A stretch of 64,000 nt of DNA, from the NCBI RefSeq assembly GCF_024679245.1, contig NC_090186.1:32759446-32823445 (forward strand), given 5' to 3'. The notes below the pieces were generated by a model. It was not told where the DNA came from, did no database searches, and saw only the letters and a list, made by a program, of their open reading frames with translations. Of this stretch, positions 1-12,687 are shown piece by piece. Made by a program: the position numbers and the translations under genes. Each line of letters opens with the position of its first letter. The first letter of the stretch is position 1. The DNA is from Pseudorasbora parva (lineage: Eukaryota > Chordata > Actinopteri > Cypriniformes > Gobionidae).

Positions 1-3000
1 AAGTTTAGGAGCAGCAAAAGCAAATGAACGATCGCCCCACTGCTTGCACCGGGACCTCGGAACAACTAGCCTCATCTGGTCAGCCGACCGGAGGGCTCTG
101 TTTGGACGGTGGACACTTAAAATCTCTGATAAATAAGGTGGCGCAAGGCCATTAAGAGCTTTAAAGGCAAACATTAAAATTTTAAAATCAACACGGTACC
201 TAACCGGGAGCCAGTGGAGAGAACAGAGAACTGGACTAATATGGCTGTGTCTAGATGTACCGGTTAGAAGACGAGCAGCTGCATTCTGTACCAGTTGGAG
301 ACGACGGAGTGAAGACTGTGTGATGCCAATGTAGAGTGCGTTACAGTAATCAATGCGTGAGCTGATAAAAGCATGAATTGCCTTTTCCAGATCACTGCGG
401 CACAGAAAAGGCTTTACTTTGGCTAAAAGTCGCAGCTGGAAAAAGCTTGCTTTTACTACAGAGTTAATTTGTTTGTTAAAATTCAGATCTCTGTCAAAGA
501 TCACCCCCAGATTCTTTATTGCCTCACTAACTTGAGGGGTTGTGCTTGATGATAAATCGTGGTGTAAAATAGGGGAACCAAAAATAATGTATTCCGTTTT
601 ACTCTCATTCAGATGAAGAAAGTTTCGTGAAAGCCATAGTTTAATCTCAGATAGGCAACTATGCAAGGAGTCTAGAGCTGAACCATCATTTGGAAGCACA
701 GGCATATAGACCTGGAGGTCGTCTGCATATAGGTGGAAAGACAGATTGTGCTTGGCAATAATGGAACCAAGAGGCAACATGTACAGTGAAAATAGAACAG
801 GGCCAAGAATGGATCCTTGTGGCACTCCAGAGGACAGAGGAGCAGTGGATGACGAAAATTCATTGATCATAACTGAAAAGCTCCTGTTGTTCAAGTAGGA
901 GCGAAACCACTGCAGGACTGAACCCGTGAGGCCGACCTGTTGAGCAAGGCGGGCGATAAGTACTGAATGGTCCACAGTGTCGAAAGCTGCTGTTAGATCC
1001 AGCATCACCAACAGCACAGATCTTTTAGCATCAAGGGATAGAAGGATGTCGTTGTGGACTTTCAGCAGCGCAGACTCAGTGCTATGTCGTGACCTAAAAC
1101 CAGACTGAAACTTTTCTAAAATTGAGTTATTTTCTAAAAAAGGCTGTAACTGTGATAGCACAACTTTTTCTAGGACCTTTGATAAAAATGGTAAATGTGA
1201 GACAGGTCTAAAATTAGACAAAATGTCGGGATCCAGGTTGGGTTTTTTTAAAAGTGGTCTGACCACTGCGTGCTTGAAGACAGTTGGGACAGTCCCTGAG
1301 TTGAGGCAGCTGTTAATGAGCGAGAGGACGCACGGTCCAACAGTATCAAAGACCTGTTTGAGCACCTTGGTTGGAACAATATCGAGGGGGCAGTTGGTGG
1401 GTGACAACCCCTGTACCACCTCAGAAAGGCGTGATAAAGACACCGGTTCAAATCGTTCAAACACTGCAGGTGAGACAACAGGAGGGACAGCATTGGTGTA
1501 AAAAGTACTGTTCATATTCTGCCTAACAGAGGATACTTTCTCGACAAAATAATTCAAAAAGTTTTCACAGATGGATTCTGACACCTTGCTCAAGACATTG
1601 CAAGGTGGATTAATAACAGACTGTATTGTGTTAAATAAAGTCCTTGGACGATTGCAGCTGGTGGAAATAATGTTCGACAGATATTGGCGTTTGGCCTCTT
1701 TAACAGCCTTTTGGTAGCTTGCCAAACTGTCTTTTAGTATATCCAGTGACACATGCAATCTATCTTTCCTCCACCTGCGTTCGGCCTGTCTGCAGCAGCG
1801 CCTAAAGGTGCGGGTGGTGTCATTTAGCCAGGGTTCCGGTGCAGTGCTGGCGGGTTTACGCCTAAAAGGTGCAATAGAATCCAAAATCTCTGAACAGGAA
1901 GAATAAAAAATGGAAATCAGGTCATCCGGACATAGCGGAGAGGCCTGATCAACCTGGGTATATAAGCTAGTGTTCATGAAAGCAGCTGTAAATTGCCCAG
2001 CCGTGGATGGAGTAATGACACGGCGGCGACAGGCAGGAGTAATAGACCTGGTTCTGAGAGGGGTTACAAAATCAAATAAAATAGGAAAGTGGTCTGAGAT
2101 GGAAGTATGGCATATCCTACTGAGGGACACAGGGAGACCATGGGAGATAATGAGGTCAAGAGTGTGTCCTAAGTGATGTGTGGGACCATTAACTGATTGT
2201 ATTAAATTAAAAGAGTCAAGAAGGCTTAGAAACTCCCTTGCCATTGGGTTAGATGGGCAGCAGACATGAATGTTAAAATCACCACAAATCAATAGATCGT
2301 CATAATTCGGCATGAGCTCAGCTAGGAGCTCAGAAAATTCTTGAATAAAAGCCTTATTAAATTGTGGTGGACGATAGACAACTGCACATAGAACAGGAGA
2401 CCCTAACTCAATAAGAAATAGTTGCAGCTCAAAACTACTGAAGTTATTTGATGGAATTATGCGACAGTTATATGTGTGCTTGAAAACAGAGGCCAGACCA
2501 CCACCGCGGCCAGATGCTCGCGGTGTGCTGAGGAAGAAATAGCCAGGAGGGAGGAGCTCAGTGAAAGCACTGTTGTCACCTGGTTTCAGCCAGGTCTCAG
2601 TCAGCAGAAGAAAATCCAGATCGTTTGTGGAGATGAAGTCGTTCAGGATAAAAGTCTTATTTGTGAGTGATCGGGTGTTTAGGAGAGCCAAACGTACTGC
2701 TGTGCAGCTCTCAGACTGCAGCGCAGCGCGGTTGAGCGGGCGGAGGTGCTCCAGCACACAGCCCCGTCTCTGAAGCCTGACAGGCCGGCAACGCGGAAGC
2801 GAGCCGCTGACATCGGGGATAGCAGACGTGAGCCAGCGGTGGGAGTAATCCAGAGAGCGGCAGTAGTAAAACATGCCGTGATTCGATGGTAATCTGTTCC
2901 GTGAACGGCGAGGATCATGTTCACCGGAGGAAGCCAGGTAAGCTTTGAAGTAAACGAGGACTCCTCCTCTCTTTCCGCGTCTCTTGTAGCGTTTATTCCG

Positions 3001-3240
3001 TGGTAACGGAAAGATAGACCACCGTAGATAGGCCGGGATAGATGCTAGGAGAGGTGGCGGCGACTTTGATTCATTGACGCCGTGAACGGGCAAATTGTTC
3101 ACGGAGTCCCGGATCTTTAACAGTGTCAGGCGATCATAAACCAGCAGCGACGACACATTTTGAATTGCAAATAATATGGATAAAATAAACAACGATAAAC
3201 TCAACAGAAGAGGACGGCAAGCCATACACAGCGGCGCCAT
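1..3240 (-). CDS. LINE ORF: AP endonuclease plus reverse transcriptase, C-terminus off the window edge
   Basis: The ATG is the complement of 3240-3238, and I read one open frame from there to position 1 (about 1,080 codons, no stop). Residues 1-180 have a hydrophobic stretch near residues 10-26 and are otherwise unassigned. Endonuclease motifs follow: LNTRSL near residue 188, TETWL, GDFN at residue 320, and SDH at residue 382. RT motifs are NFRPVS, the LDLTAAFDTVDH aspartates, GVPQGS and YADD at residue 838. A C-terminal RLQLVQNAAARLL segment is typical of L2-like proteins. No upstream ORF1 is seen between 3240 and the 5' end at 3276. The open frame suggests a recently active copy. A downstream start codon is possible. 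Confidence 0.85.
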   Translation of the reverse strand, partial: MAPLCMACRPLLLSLSLFILSILFAIQNVSSLLVYDRLTLLKIRDSVNNLPVHGVNESKSPPPLLASIPAYLRWSIFPLPRNKRYKRRGKRGGVLVYFKAYLASSGEHDPRRSRNRLPSNHGMFYYCRSLDYSHRWLTSAIPDVSGSLPRCRPVRLQRRGCVLEHLRPLNRAALQSESCTAVRLALLNTRSLTNKTFILNDFISTNDLDFLLLTETWLKPGDNSAFTELLPPGYFFLSTPRASGRGGGLASVFKHTYNCRIIPSNNFSSFELQLFLIELGSPVLCAVVYRPPQFNKAFIQEFSELLAELMPNYDDLLICGDFNIHVCCPSNPMAREFLSLLDSFNLIQSVNGPTHHLGHTLDLIISHGLPVSLSRICHTSISDHFPILFDFVTPLRTRSITPACRRRVITPSTAGQFTAAFMNTSLYTQVDQASPLCPDDLISIFYSSCSEILDSIAPFRRKPASTAPEPWLNDTTRTFRRCCRQAERRWRKDRLHVSLDILKDSLASYQKAVKEAKRQYLSNIISTSCNRPRTLFNTIQSVINPPCNVLSKVSESICENFLNYFVEKVSSVRQNMNSTFYTNAVPPVVSPAVFERFEPVSLSRLSEVVQGLSPTNCPLDIVPTKVLKQVFDTVGPCVLSLINSCLNSGTVPTVFKHAVVRPLLKKPNLDPDILSNFRPVSHLPFLSKVLEKVVLSQLQPFLENNSILEKFQSGFRSRHSTESALLKVHNDILLSLDAKRSVLLVMLDLTAAFDTVDHSVLIARLAQQVGLTGSVLQWFRSYLNNRSFSVMINEFSSSTAPLSSGVPQGSILGPVLFSLYMLPLGSIIAKHNLSFHLYADDLQVYMPVLPNDGSALDSLHSCLSEIKLWLSRNFLHLNESKTEYIIFGSPILHHDLSSSTTPQVSEAIKNLGVIFDRDLNFNKQINSVVKASFFQLRLLAKVKPFLCRSDLEKAIHAFISSRIDYCNALYIGITQSSLRRLQLVQNAAARLLTGTSRHSHISPVLCSLHWLPVRYRVDFKILMFAFKALNGLAPPYLSEILSVHRPNRALRSADQMRLVVPRSRCKQWGDRSFAFAAPKL

Positions 3241-3272
3241 CACTCAACCGACCAAGTCAGGTCGGTTGAGTG
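3241..3272. other. perfect 12-bp inverted repeat at the LINE 5' end
   Basis: CACTCAACCGAC (3241-3252) and GTCGGTTGAGTG (3261-3272) are exact reverse complements separated by 8 bases. The hairpin sits directly in front of the LINE ATG and ends 4 bases before the Tc1 sequence resumes. It could be a 5' UTR structure of the LINE or a rearrangement made at integration. It is absent from the other 16 Tc1 copies. Confidence 0.7.
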
Positions 3273-3276
3273 AAAA

Positions 3277-3579
3277 GTTTTTCCCTTTTCACACCATTCT
3301 TTGTAAATCCTAGAAATAGTTGTGCATGAAAATCCCAGTAACTGAGCAGATTGTGAAATACTCAGACCGGCCGGTCTGGCACCAACAACCATGCCATGCT
3401 CAAAATTGCTTAAATCACCTTTCTTTCCCATTCTGACATTCAGTTTGGAGTTCAGGAGATTGTCTTGACCAGGACCACACCCCTAAATGCATTGAAGCAA
3501 CTGCCATGTGATTGGTTTATTAGATAATTGCATTAATGAGAAATTGAACAGGTGTTCCTAATAATCCTTTATGTGAGTG
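3277..3579 (-). mobile_element. Tc1-like relic 1, truncated by the LINE
   Basis: Only the 5' part of the element survives: the TIR ending at 3579 and the transposase N-terminus from the ATG at 3431. The rest was displaced by the LINE inserted at about 3276. Confidence 0.85.
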
Positions 3580-3968
3580 TATACTAGAAGAATAAGAACC
3601 AACAAAGGACATTATCAACATTTTTTAAACACAAACCCCCCCCCAGAAAACTAAGATTTTAAAAATGCATCTACATTTTGTCAAATTGTTTAAAGAAAAT
3701 GTCCAAAAACACTTTCATACCTCCTGTATGGTAACACTTGCACTACAATGACAAATTATTGAGGGAGTGTGGGGAATTCTTAGATTTTTGACTAACATCA
3801 CCAATTTGTATGTATTCAAAGCATAATTTCAGATGTTACTTTTAACAGTGGATTTGAAAAAAAAAAAAAAAAAAACGAACACAACTAACAGAAAAATAAT
3901 TACTGTATCCATTTCCAAATACTGTTCTTTATCACATGTATACTACGAGCTTTTTCCATAAATCATAC

Positions 3969-5200
3969 CTTTGCATGTGTTATTGCTGTTTATAGGGAGG
4001 TTTGGGTCTGTTACATTATATCCAATCTTGCACGAGCAATTGTAACTCCCAAAAGTGTTGTTGCAGATTGAGTTTGGACCACAGACCTCTGATCTCTCGA
4101 CACATTCATCCACATCTTTAGTAAAAGGAAGTTCAGAGGAAAATAACAGTTTGGATCACTCATTCTTTGGCATCTTTACAACAGATTGATTTATTTACAA
4201 AAATGTTATCCAAAGTAAAAAATCACAAGGATAAACTCTAGCTAATAATTAAAGGTTAGAGTAAACAAATCTGAATATTAACTGTACCTCTACATGTGTT
4301 ATTGAGGCTGATTGTGAGATTTGAGTTTGTTGCAGTGAATCCATCCAAACATGAGCAATTGTAACTTCCGATTTCATTTGTGCAGTTGGAATTTGGACCA
4401 CATATAGAAGGACTGAAACGACATTCATCTGTATCTAGAGTGGAAAAATAATTGTCATTTGTTTTAATACATACACATATAAAGGCATAAAATATGAAAA
4501 ACAAGTGGCATCTCACCAAGTAATACACTAACATAACTATAGGCATATAAGAAGAATATGGATGGAGAAAGTATAATATTATCATCTTTAAACACAAAAG
4601 ACCAGAAAATAAAGATTTTGAACAGCTGCGTTAGCATGTGCAACAGTAACAAACTAACAAACAATATTTTTCCACTCACAGTACACAGAATCTTTGTAAT
4701 GAATTTGGAATAAGAGTTTTTTTTTCTATAAATCATACCATTGCATGTGTTATTGCTGTTTATAGGGAGGTTTGGGTCTGTTACATTATATCCACTCTTG
4801 CACGAGCAATTGTAACTCCCAACAGTGTTGTTGCAGATTGAGTTTGGACCACAGACGTTTGATCTCTCAACACATTCATCCACATCTTTAGTAAAGGGAA
4901 GTTTAGGGAAAATTAACAGTTTGGGTCAGTTTAATCTTATTTCTTGCCATTTTTACAATAGAATGCTTAATTTACAAAATTCAAAGTAAAAATGATAAGG
5001 ACAAAAACTGTAGATAATTATGTAAGGTTAGAATAAACAGATATGAACTGTACCTCTACATGTGTTATTGATGCTGATGGTAAGATTTGAGTTTGTTGCA
5101 GTGAATCCATCCAAACATGAGCAATTGTAACTTGGTATTTCATTTGTGCAGTTGGAATGTGGACCACATACAGATGGACCAAACCGACATTCATCTATAT
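3969..5200 (-). CDS. unit 1 EGF exons d, c, b, a
   Basis: Exon a is 5054-5200, b 4739-4885, c 4288-4434, d 3969-4115. This is the most 3' exon set in the window. Exon a reads [13 protein letters not shown], b [13 protein letters not shown], c [13 protein letters not shown], d [13 protein letters not shown]. Acceptors on the minus strand are CGTAG (a), CTAAAG (b, d) and CTCTAG (c). Donors are GTACAG (a, c) and GTATGA (b, d). The intron flanking exon a shares the rarer variant of units 2 and 11. Confidence 0.88.
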
Positions 5201-8200
5201 CTACGGGGGAAGCAAATGTAATGTACATACAAATATCAACACAGGAGAACTGGATAGACATCTTGTGTCTAACAACATCAACATCTACACTCACCTAAAG
5301 GATTATTAGGAACACCCTACTAATACCGTGTTTGACCCCCTTCCGCCTTCAGAACTGCCTTTATTCTACGTGGCATTGATTCAACAAGGTATTGACAGCA
5401 TTCTTTGGAAATGTTGGCCCGTATTGATAGGATAGCATCTTGCAGTTGATGGAGATTTGTGGAATACACATCCAGGGCACGAAGCTCCTGTTCCACCACA
5501 TCCCAAAGATGCACTATTGGCTTGAGATCTGGTGACTGTGGGGGCCATTTTAGTACAGTAAACTCATTCTCGTGTTCAAGAAACCAATTTGAAATGATTA
5601 AAGGTTTTTGACATGGTGCATTATCCTGCTGGAAGTAGCCATCAGAGGATGGCTACATGGTGCTCATAAAGGGTTGGACATGGTCAGAAACAATGCTCAG
5701 GTAGGCCGTGGCATTTAAACAATGCCCAAATGGCACAAAGGGGCCTAAAGTGTGCCAAGAAAACATCCCCCACACCATTACACCACCACCACCAGCCTGC
5801 ACAGTGGTAACAAGGCATGATGGATCCATGTTCTCATTCTGTTATGCCAAATTCTGACTCTACCATCTGAATGTCTCAACAGAAATCGAGACTTATCAGA
5901 CCAGGCCACATTTTTATAGTCTTCAACTGTCCAATTTTGCTGAGCTCGTGCCAATTGTAGCCTCTTTACCTATTTGTAGCAGAGATGAGTGGTACCTAGT
6001 GGGGTCTTCTGCTGTTGTATCCCTTCCGCCTCGAGGTTGTGTGTTGTGGTTTCACATATGCTTTGCTGCATACCTCGGTTGTAATGAGTGGTTATTTCAG
6101 TCAAAGTTGCTCTTCTTGCAGTTTGAATCAGTCAGCCCATTCTCCTCTGACCTCTAGCATCAACAAGGCATTTTAGCCCACAGGACTGCTGCATACTGGA
6201 TGTTTTTCCCTTTTCACACCATTCTTTGTAAATCCTAGAAATAGTTGTGCATGAAAATCCCAGTAACTGAGCAGATTGTGAAATACTCAGACCGGCCGGT
6301 CTGGCACCAACAACCATGCCATGCTCAAAATTGCTTAAATCACCTTTCTTTCCCATTCTGACATTCAGTTTGGAGTTCAGGAGATTGTCTTGACCAGGAC
6401 CACACCCCTAAATGCATTGAAGCAACTGCCATGTGATTGGTTTATTAGATAATTGCATTAATGAGAAATTGAACAGGTGTTCCTAATAATCCTTTATGTG
6501 AGTGTATACTAGAAGAATAAGAACCAACAAAGGACATTATCAACATTTTTTAAACACAAACCCCCCCCCAGAAAACTAAGATTTTAAAAATGCATCTACA
6601 TTTTGTCAAATTGTTTAAAGAAAATGTCCAAAAACACTTTCATACCTCCTGTATGGTAACACTTGCACTACAATGACAAATTATTGAGGGAGTGTGGGGA
6701 ATTCTTAGATTTTTGACTAACATCACCAATTTGTATGTATTCAAAGCATAATTTCAGATGTTACTTTTAACAGTGGATTTGAAAAAAAAAAAAAAAAAAA
6801 ACGAACACAACTAACAGAAAAATAATTACTGTATCCATTTCCAAATACTGTTCTTTATCACATGTATACTACGAGCTTTTTCCATAAATCATACCTTTGC
6901 ATGTGTTATTGCTGTTTATAGGGAGGTTTGGGTCTGTTACATTATATCCAATCTTGCACGAGCAATTGTAACTCCCAAAAGTGTTGTTGCAGATTGAGTT
7001 TGGACCACAGACCTCTGATCTCTCGACACATTCATCCACATCTTTAGTAAAAGGAAGTTCAGAGGAAAATAACAGTTTGGATCACTCATTCTTTGGCATC
7101 TTTACAACAGATTGATTTATTTACAAAAATGTTATCCAAAGTAAAAAATCACAAGGATAAACTCTAGCTAATAATTAAAGGTTAGAGTAAACAAATCTGA
7201 ATATTAACTGTACCTCTACATGTGTTATTGAGGCTGATTGTGAGATTTGAGTTTGTTGCAGTGAATCCATCCAAACATGAGCAATTGTAACTTCCGATTT
7301 CATTTGTGCAGTTGGAATTTGGACCACATATAGAAGGACTGAAACGACATTCATCTGTATCTAGAGTGGAAAAATAATTGTCATTTGTTTTAATACATAC
7401 ACATATAAAGGCATAAAATATGAAAAACAAGTGGCATCTCACCAAGTAATACACTAACATAACTATAGGCATATAAGAAGAATATGGATGGAGAAAGTAT
7501 AATATTATCATCTTTAAACACAAAAGACCAGAAAATAAAGATTTTGAACAGCTGCGTTAGCATGTGCAACAGTAACAAACTAACAAACATTATTTTTCCA
7601 CTCACAGTACACAGAATCTTTGTAATGAATTTGGAATAAGAGTTTTTTTTTCTATAAATCATACCATTGCATGTGTTATTGCTGTTTATAGGGAGGTTTG
7701 GGTCTGTTACATTATATCCACTCTTGCACGAGCAATTGTAACTCCCAACAGTGTTGTTGCAGATTGAGTTTGGACCACAGACGTTTGATCTCTCAACACA
7801 TTCATCCACATCTTTAGTAAAGGGAAGTTTAGGGAAAATTAACAGTTTGGGTCAGTTTAATCTTATTTCTTGCCATTTTTACAATAGAATGCTTAATTTA
7901 CAAAATTCAAAGTAAAAATGATAAGGACAAAAACTGTAGATAATTATGTAAGGTTAGAATAAACAGATATGAACTGTACCTCTACATGTGTTATTGATGC
8001 TGATGGTAAGATTTGAGTTTGTTGCAGTGAATCCATCCAAACATGAGCAATTGTAACTTGGTATTTCATTTGTGCAGTTGGATTGTGGACCACATACAGA
8101 TGGACCAAACCGACATTCATCTATATCTACGGGGGAAGCAAATGTAATGTACATACAAATATCAACACAGGAGAACTGGATAGACATCTTGTGTCTAACA

Positions 8201-9707
8201 ACATCAACATCTACACTCACCTAAAGGATTATTAGGAACACCCTACTAATACCGTGTTTGACCCCCTTCCGCCTTCAGAACTGCCTTTATTCTACGTGGC
8301 ATTGATTCAACAAGGTATTGACAGCATTCTTTGGAAATGTTGGCCCATATTGATAGGATAGCATCTTGCAGTTGATGGAGATTTGTGGAATACACATCCA
8401 GGGCACGAAGCTCCTGTTCCACCACATCCCAAAGATGCACTATTGGCTTGAGATCTGGTGACTGTGGGGGCCATTTTAGTACAGTAAACTCATTCTCGTG
8501 TTCAAGAAACCAATTTGAAATGATTAAAGGTTTTTGACATGGTGCATTATCCTGCTGGAAGTAGCCATCAGAGGATGGCTACATGGTGCTCATAAAGGGT
8601 TGGACATGGTCAGAAACAATGCTCAGGTAGGCCGTGGCATTTAAACAATGCCCAAATGGCACTAAGGGGCCTAAAGTGTGCCAAGAAAACATCCCCCACA
8701 CCATTACACCACCACCACCAGCCTGCACAGTGGTAACAAGGCATGATGGATCCATGTTCTCATTCTGTTATGCCAAATTCTGACTCTACCATCTGAATGT
8801 CTCAACAGAAATCGAGACTTATCAGACCAGGCCACATTTTTATAGTCTTCAACTGTCCAATTTTGCTGAGCTCGTGCCAATTGTAGCCTCTTTACCTATT
8901 TGTAGCAGAGATGAGTGGTACCTAGTGGGGTCTTCTGCTGTTGTATCCCTTCCGCCTCGAGGTTGTGTGTTGTGGTTTCACATATGCTTTGCTGCATACC
9001 TCGGTTGTAATGAGTGGTTATTTCAGTCAAAGTTGCTCTTCTTGCAGTTTGAATCAGTCAGCCCATTCTCCTCTGACCTCTAGCATCAACAAGGCATTTT
9101 AGCCCACAGGACTGCTGCATACTGGATGTTTTTCCCTTTTCACACCATTCTTTGTAAATCCTAGAAATAGTTGTGCATGAAAATCCCAGTAACTGAGCAG
9201 ATTGTGAAATACTCAGACCGGCCGGTCTGGCACCAACAACCATGCCATGCTCAAAATTGCTTAAATCACCTTTCTTTCCCATTCTGACATTCAGTTTGGA
9301 GTTCAGGAGATTGTCTTGACCAGGACCACACCCCTAAATGCATTGAAGCAACTGCCATGTGATTGGTTTATTAGATAATTGCATTAATGAGAAATTGAAC
9401 AGGTGTTCCTAATAATCCTTTATGTGAGTGTATACTAGAAGAATAAGAACCAACAAAGGACATTATCAACATTTTTTAAACACAACCCCCCCCCCAGAAA
9501 ACTAAGATTTTAAAAATGCATCTACATTTTGTCAAATTGTTTAAAGAAAATGTCCAAAAACACTTTCATACCTCCTGTATGGTAACACTTGCACTACAAT
9601 GACAAATTATTGAGGGAGTGTGGGGAATTCTTAGATTTTTGACTAACATCACCAATTTGTATGTATTCAAAGCATAATTTCAGATGTTACTTTTAACAGT
9701 GGATTTG

Positions 9708-9742
<35 letters not shown>

Positions 9743-12650
9743 AACACAACTAACAGAAAAATAATTACTGTATCCATTTCCAAATACTGTTCTTTATCAC
9801 ATGTATACTACGAGCTTTTTCCATAAATCATACCTTTGCATGTGTTATTGCTGTTTATAGGGAGGTTTGGGTCTGTTACATTATATCCAATCTTGCACGA
9901 GCAATTGTAACTCCCAAAAGTGTTGTTGCAGATTGAGTTTGGACCACAGACCTCTGATCTCTCGACACATTCATCCACATCTTTAGTAAAAGGAAGTTCA
10001 GAGGAAAATAACAGTTTGGATCACTCATTCTTTGGCATCTTTACAACAGATTGATTTATTTACAAAAATGTTATCCAAAGTAAAAAATCACAAGGATAAA
10101 CTCTAGCTAATAATTAAAGGTTAGAGTAAACAAATCTGAATATTAACTGTACCTCTACATGTGTTATTGAGGCTGATTGTGAGATTTGAGTTTGTTGCAG
10201 TGAATCCATCCAAACATGAGCAATTGTAACTTCCTATTTCATTTGTGCAGTTGGAATTTGGACCACATATAGAAGGACTGAAACGACATTCATCTGTATC
10301 TAGAGTGGAAAAATAATTGTCATTTGTTTTAATACATACACATATAAAGGCATAAAATATGAAAAACAAGTGGCATCTCACCAAGTAATACACTAACATA
10401 ACTATAGGCATATAAGAAGAATATGGATGGAGAAAGTATAATATTATCATCTTTAAACACAAAAGACCAGAAAATAAAGATTTTGAACAGCTGCGTTAGC
10501 ATGTGCAACAGTAACAAACTAACAAACATTATTTTTCCACTCACAGTACTCAGAATCTTTGTAATGAATTTGGAATAAGAGTTTTTTTTTTCTTTATAAA
10601 TCATACCATTGCATGTGTTATTGCTGTTTATAGGGAGGTTTGGGTCTGTTACATTATATCCACTCTTGCACGAGCAATTGTAACTCCCAACAGTGTTGTT
10701 GCAGATTGAGTTTGGACCACAGACGTTTGATCTCTCAACACATTCATCCACATCTTTAGTAAAGGGAAGTTTAGGGAAAATTAACAGTTTGGGTCAGTTT
10801 AATCTTATTTCTTGCCATTTTTACAATAGAATGCTTAATTTACAAAATTCAAAGTAAAAATGATAAGGACAAAAACTGTAGATAATTATGTAAGGTTAGA
10901 ATAAACAGATATGAACTGTACCTCTACATGTGTTATTGATGCTGATGGTAAGATTTGAGTTTGTTGCAGTGAATCCATCCAAACATGAGCAATTGTAACT
11001 TGGTATTTCATTTGTGCAGTTGGAATGTGGACCACATACAGATGGACCAAACCGACATTCATCTATATCTACGGGGGAAGCAAATGTAATGTACATACAA
11101 ATATCAACACTGGAGAACTTGATAGACATCTTGTGTCTAACAACATCAACATCTACACTCACCTAAAGGATTATTAGGAACACCCTACTAATACCGTGTT
11201 TGACCCCCTTCCGCCTTCAGAACTGCCTTTATTCTACGTGGCATTGATTCAACAAGGTATTGACAGCATTCTTTAGAAATGTTGGCCCGTATTGATAGGA
11301 TAGCATCTTGCAGTTGATGGAGATTTGTGGAATACACATCCAGGGCACGAAGCTCCTGTTCCACCACATCCCAAAGATGCACTATTGGCTTGAGATCTGG
11401 TGACTGTGGGGGCCATTTTAGTACAGTAAACTCATTCTCGTGTTCAAGAAACCAATTTGAAATGATTAAAGGTTTTTGACATGGTGCATTATCCTGCTGG
11501 AAGTAGCCATCAGAGGATGGCTACATGGTGCTCATAAAGGGTTGGACATGGTCAGAAACAATGCTCAGGTAGGCCGTGGCATTTAAACAATGCCCAAATG
11601 GCACTAAGGGGCCTAAAGTGTGCCAAGAAAACATCCCCCACACCATTACACCACCACCACCAGCCTGCACAGTGGTAACAAGGCATGATGGATCCATGTT
11701 CTCATTCTGTTATGCCAAATTCTGACTCTACCATCTGAATGTCTCAACAGAAATCGAGACTTATCAGACCAGGCCACATTTTTATAGTCTTCAACTGTCC
11801 AATTTTGCTGAGCTCGTGCCAATTGTAGCCTCTTTACCTATTTGTAGCAGAGATGAGTGGTACCTAGTGGGGTCTTCTGCTGTTGTATCCCTTCCGCCTC
11901 GAGGTTGTGTGTTGTGGTTTCACATATGCTTTGCTGCATACCTCGGTTGTAATGAGTGGTTATTTCAGTCAAAGTTGCTCTTCTTGCAGTTTGAATCAGT
12001 CAGCCCATTCTCCTCTGACCTCTAGCATCAACAAGGCATTTTAGCCCACAGGACTGCTGCATACTGGATGTTTTTCCCTTTTCACACCATTCTTTGTAAA
12101 TCCTAGAAATATTTGTGCATGAAAATCCCAGTAACTGAGCAGATTGTGAAATACTCAGACCGGCCGGTCTGGCACCAACAACCATGCCATGCTCAAAATT
12201 GCTTAAATCACCTTTCTTTCCCATTCTGACATTCAGTTTGGAGTTCAGGAGATTGTCTTGACCAGGACCACACCCCTAAATGCATTGAAGCAACTGCCAT
12301 GTGATTGGTTTATTAGATAATTGCATTAATGAGAAATTGAACAGGTGTTCCTAATAATCCTTTATGTGAGTGTATACTAGAAGAATAAGAACCAACAAAG
12401 GACATTATCAACATTTTTTAAACACAACCCCCCCCCCCAGAAAACTAAGATTTTAAAAATGCATCTACATTTTGTCAAATTGTTTAAAGAAAATGTCCAA
12501 AAACACTTTCATACCTCCTGTATGGTAACACTTGCACTACAATGACAAATTATTGAGGGAGTGTGGGGAATTCTTAGATTTTTGACTAACATCACCAATT
12601 TGTATGTATTCAAAGCATAATTTCAGATGTTACTTTTAACAGTGGATTTG

Positions 12651-12687
<37 letters not shown>

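Larger units (their letters stand above)
1..3276 (-). mobile_element. L2-like non-LTR retrotransposon (LINE), 3' end outside window
   Basis: Read on the minus strand, this block encodes an AP-type endonuclease followed by a reverse transcriptase, the layout of CR1/L2-group LINEs. Its 5' end is at about 3276, where the sequence switches to the Tc1-like relic shared by all array units. The other end lies beyond position 1, so the 3' UTR, tail and target-site duplication cannot be seen. It lies in the same orientation as the EGF exons and interrupts the Tc1 copy of the leftmost unit, so it is younger than that Tc1 insertion. LINE identity is firm; the L2 clade assignment comes from recalled family style. 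Confidence 0.88.

Noticed and set aside
3716..3726. A GAG micro-exon (AG, GAG, GTATGA on the minus strand) in the d-a intron
   Set aside because: Three bases with a weak acceptor context; more likely a decayed splice border left from the exon-pair duplication. No evidence of use.
4464..4883. A ~140-codon minus-strand frame that reads exon b and continues through the b-c intron (with repeats in other units)
   Set aside because: After the sixth cysteine it passes a good GTATGA donor into AT-rich sequence with a hydrophobic, non-conserved translation. It is intron read-through, not a membrane domain.
5948..6157. A 69-codon plus-strand frame found in most units
   Set aside because: It is the antisense of the Tc1 transposase remnant. 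Its repetition reflects unit copying only.
6132..6356. A possibly domesticated helix-turn-helix protein from the Tc1 N-terminus ([14 protein letters not shown]), kept in many units
   Set aside because: It ends in a frameshifted tail, is out of frame with its ATG in several units, and varies at conserved positions. Copying with the unit explains its persistence.
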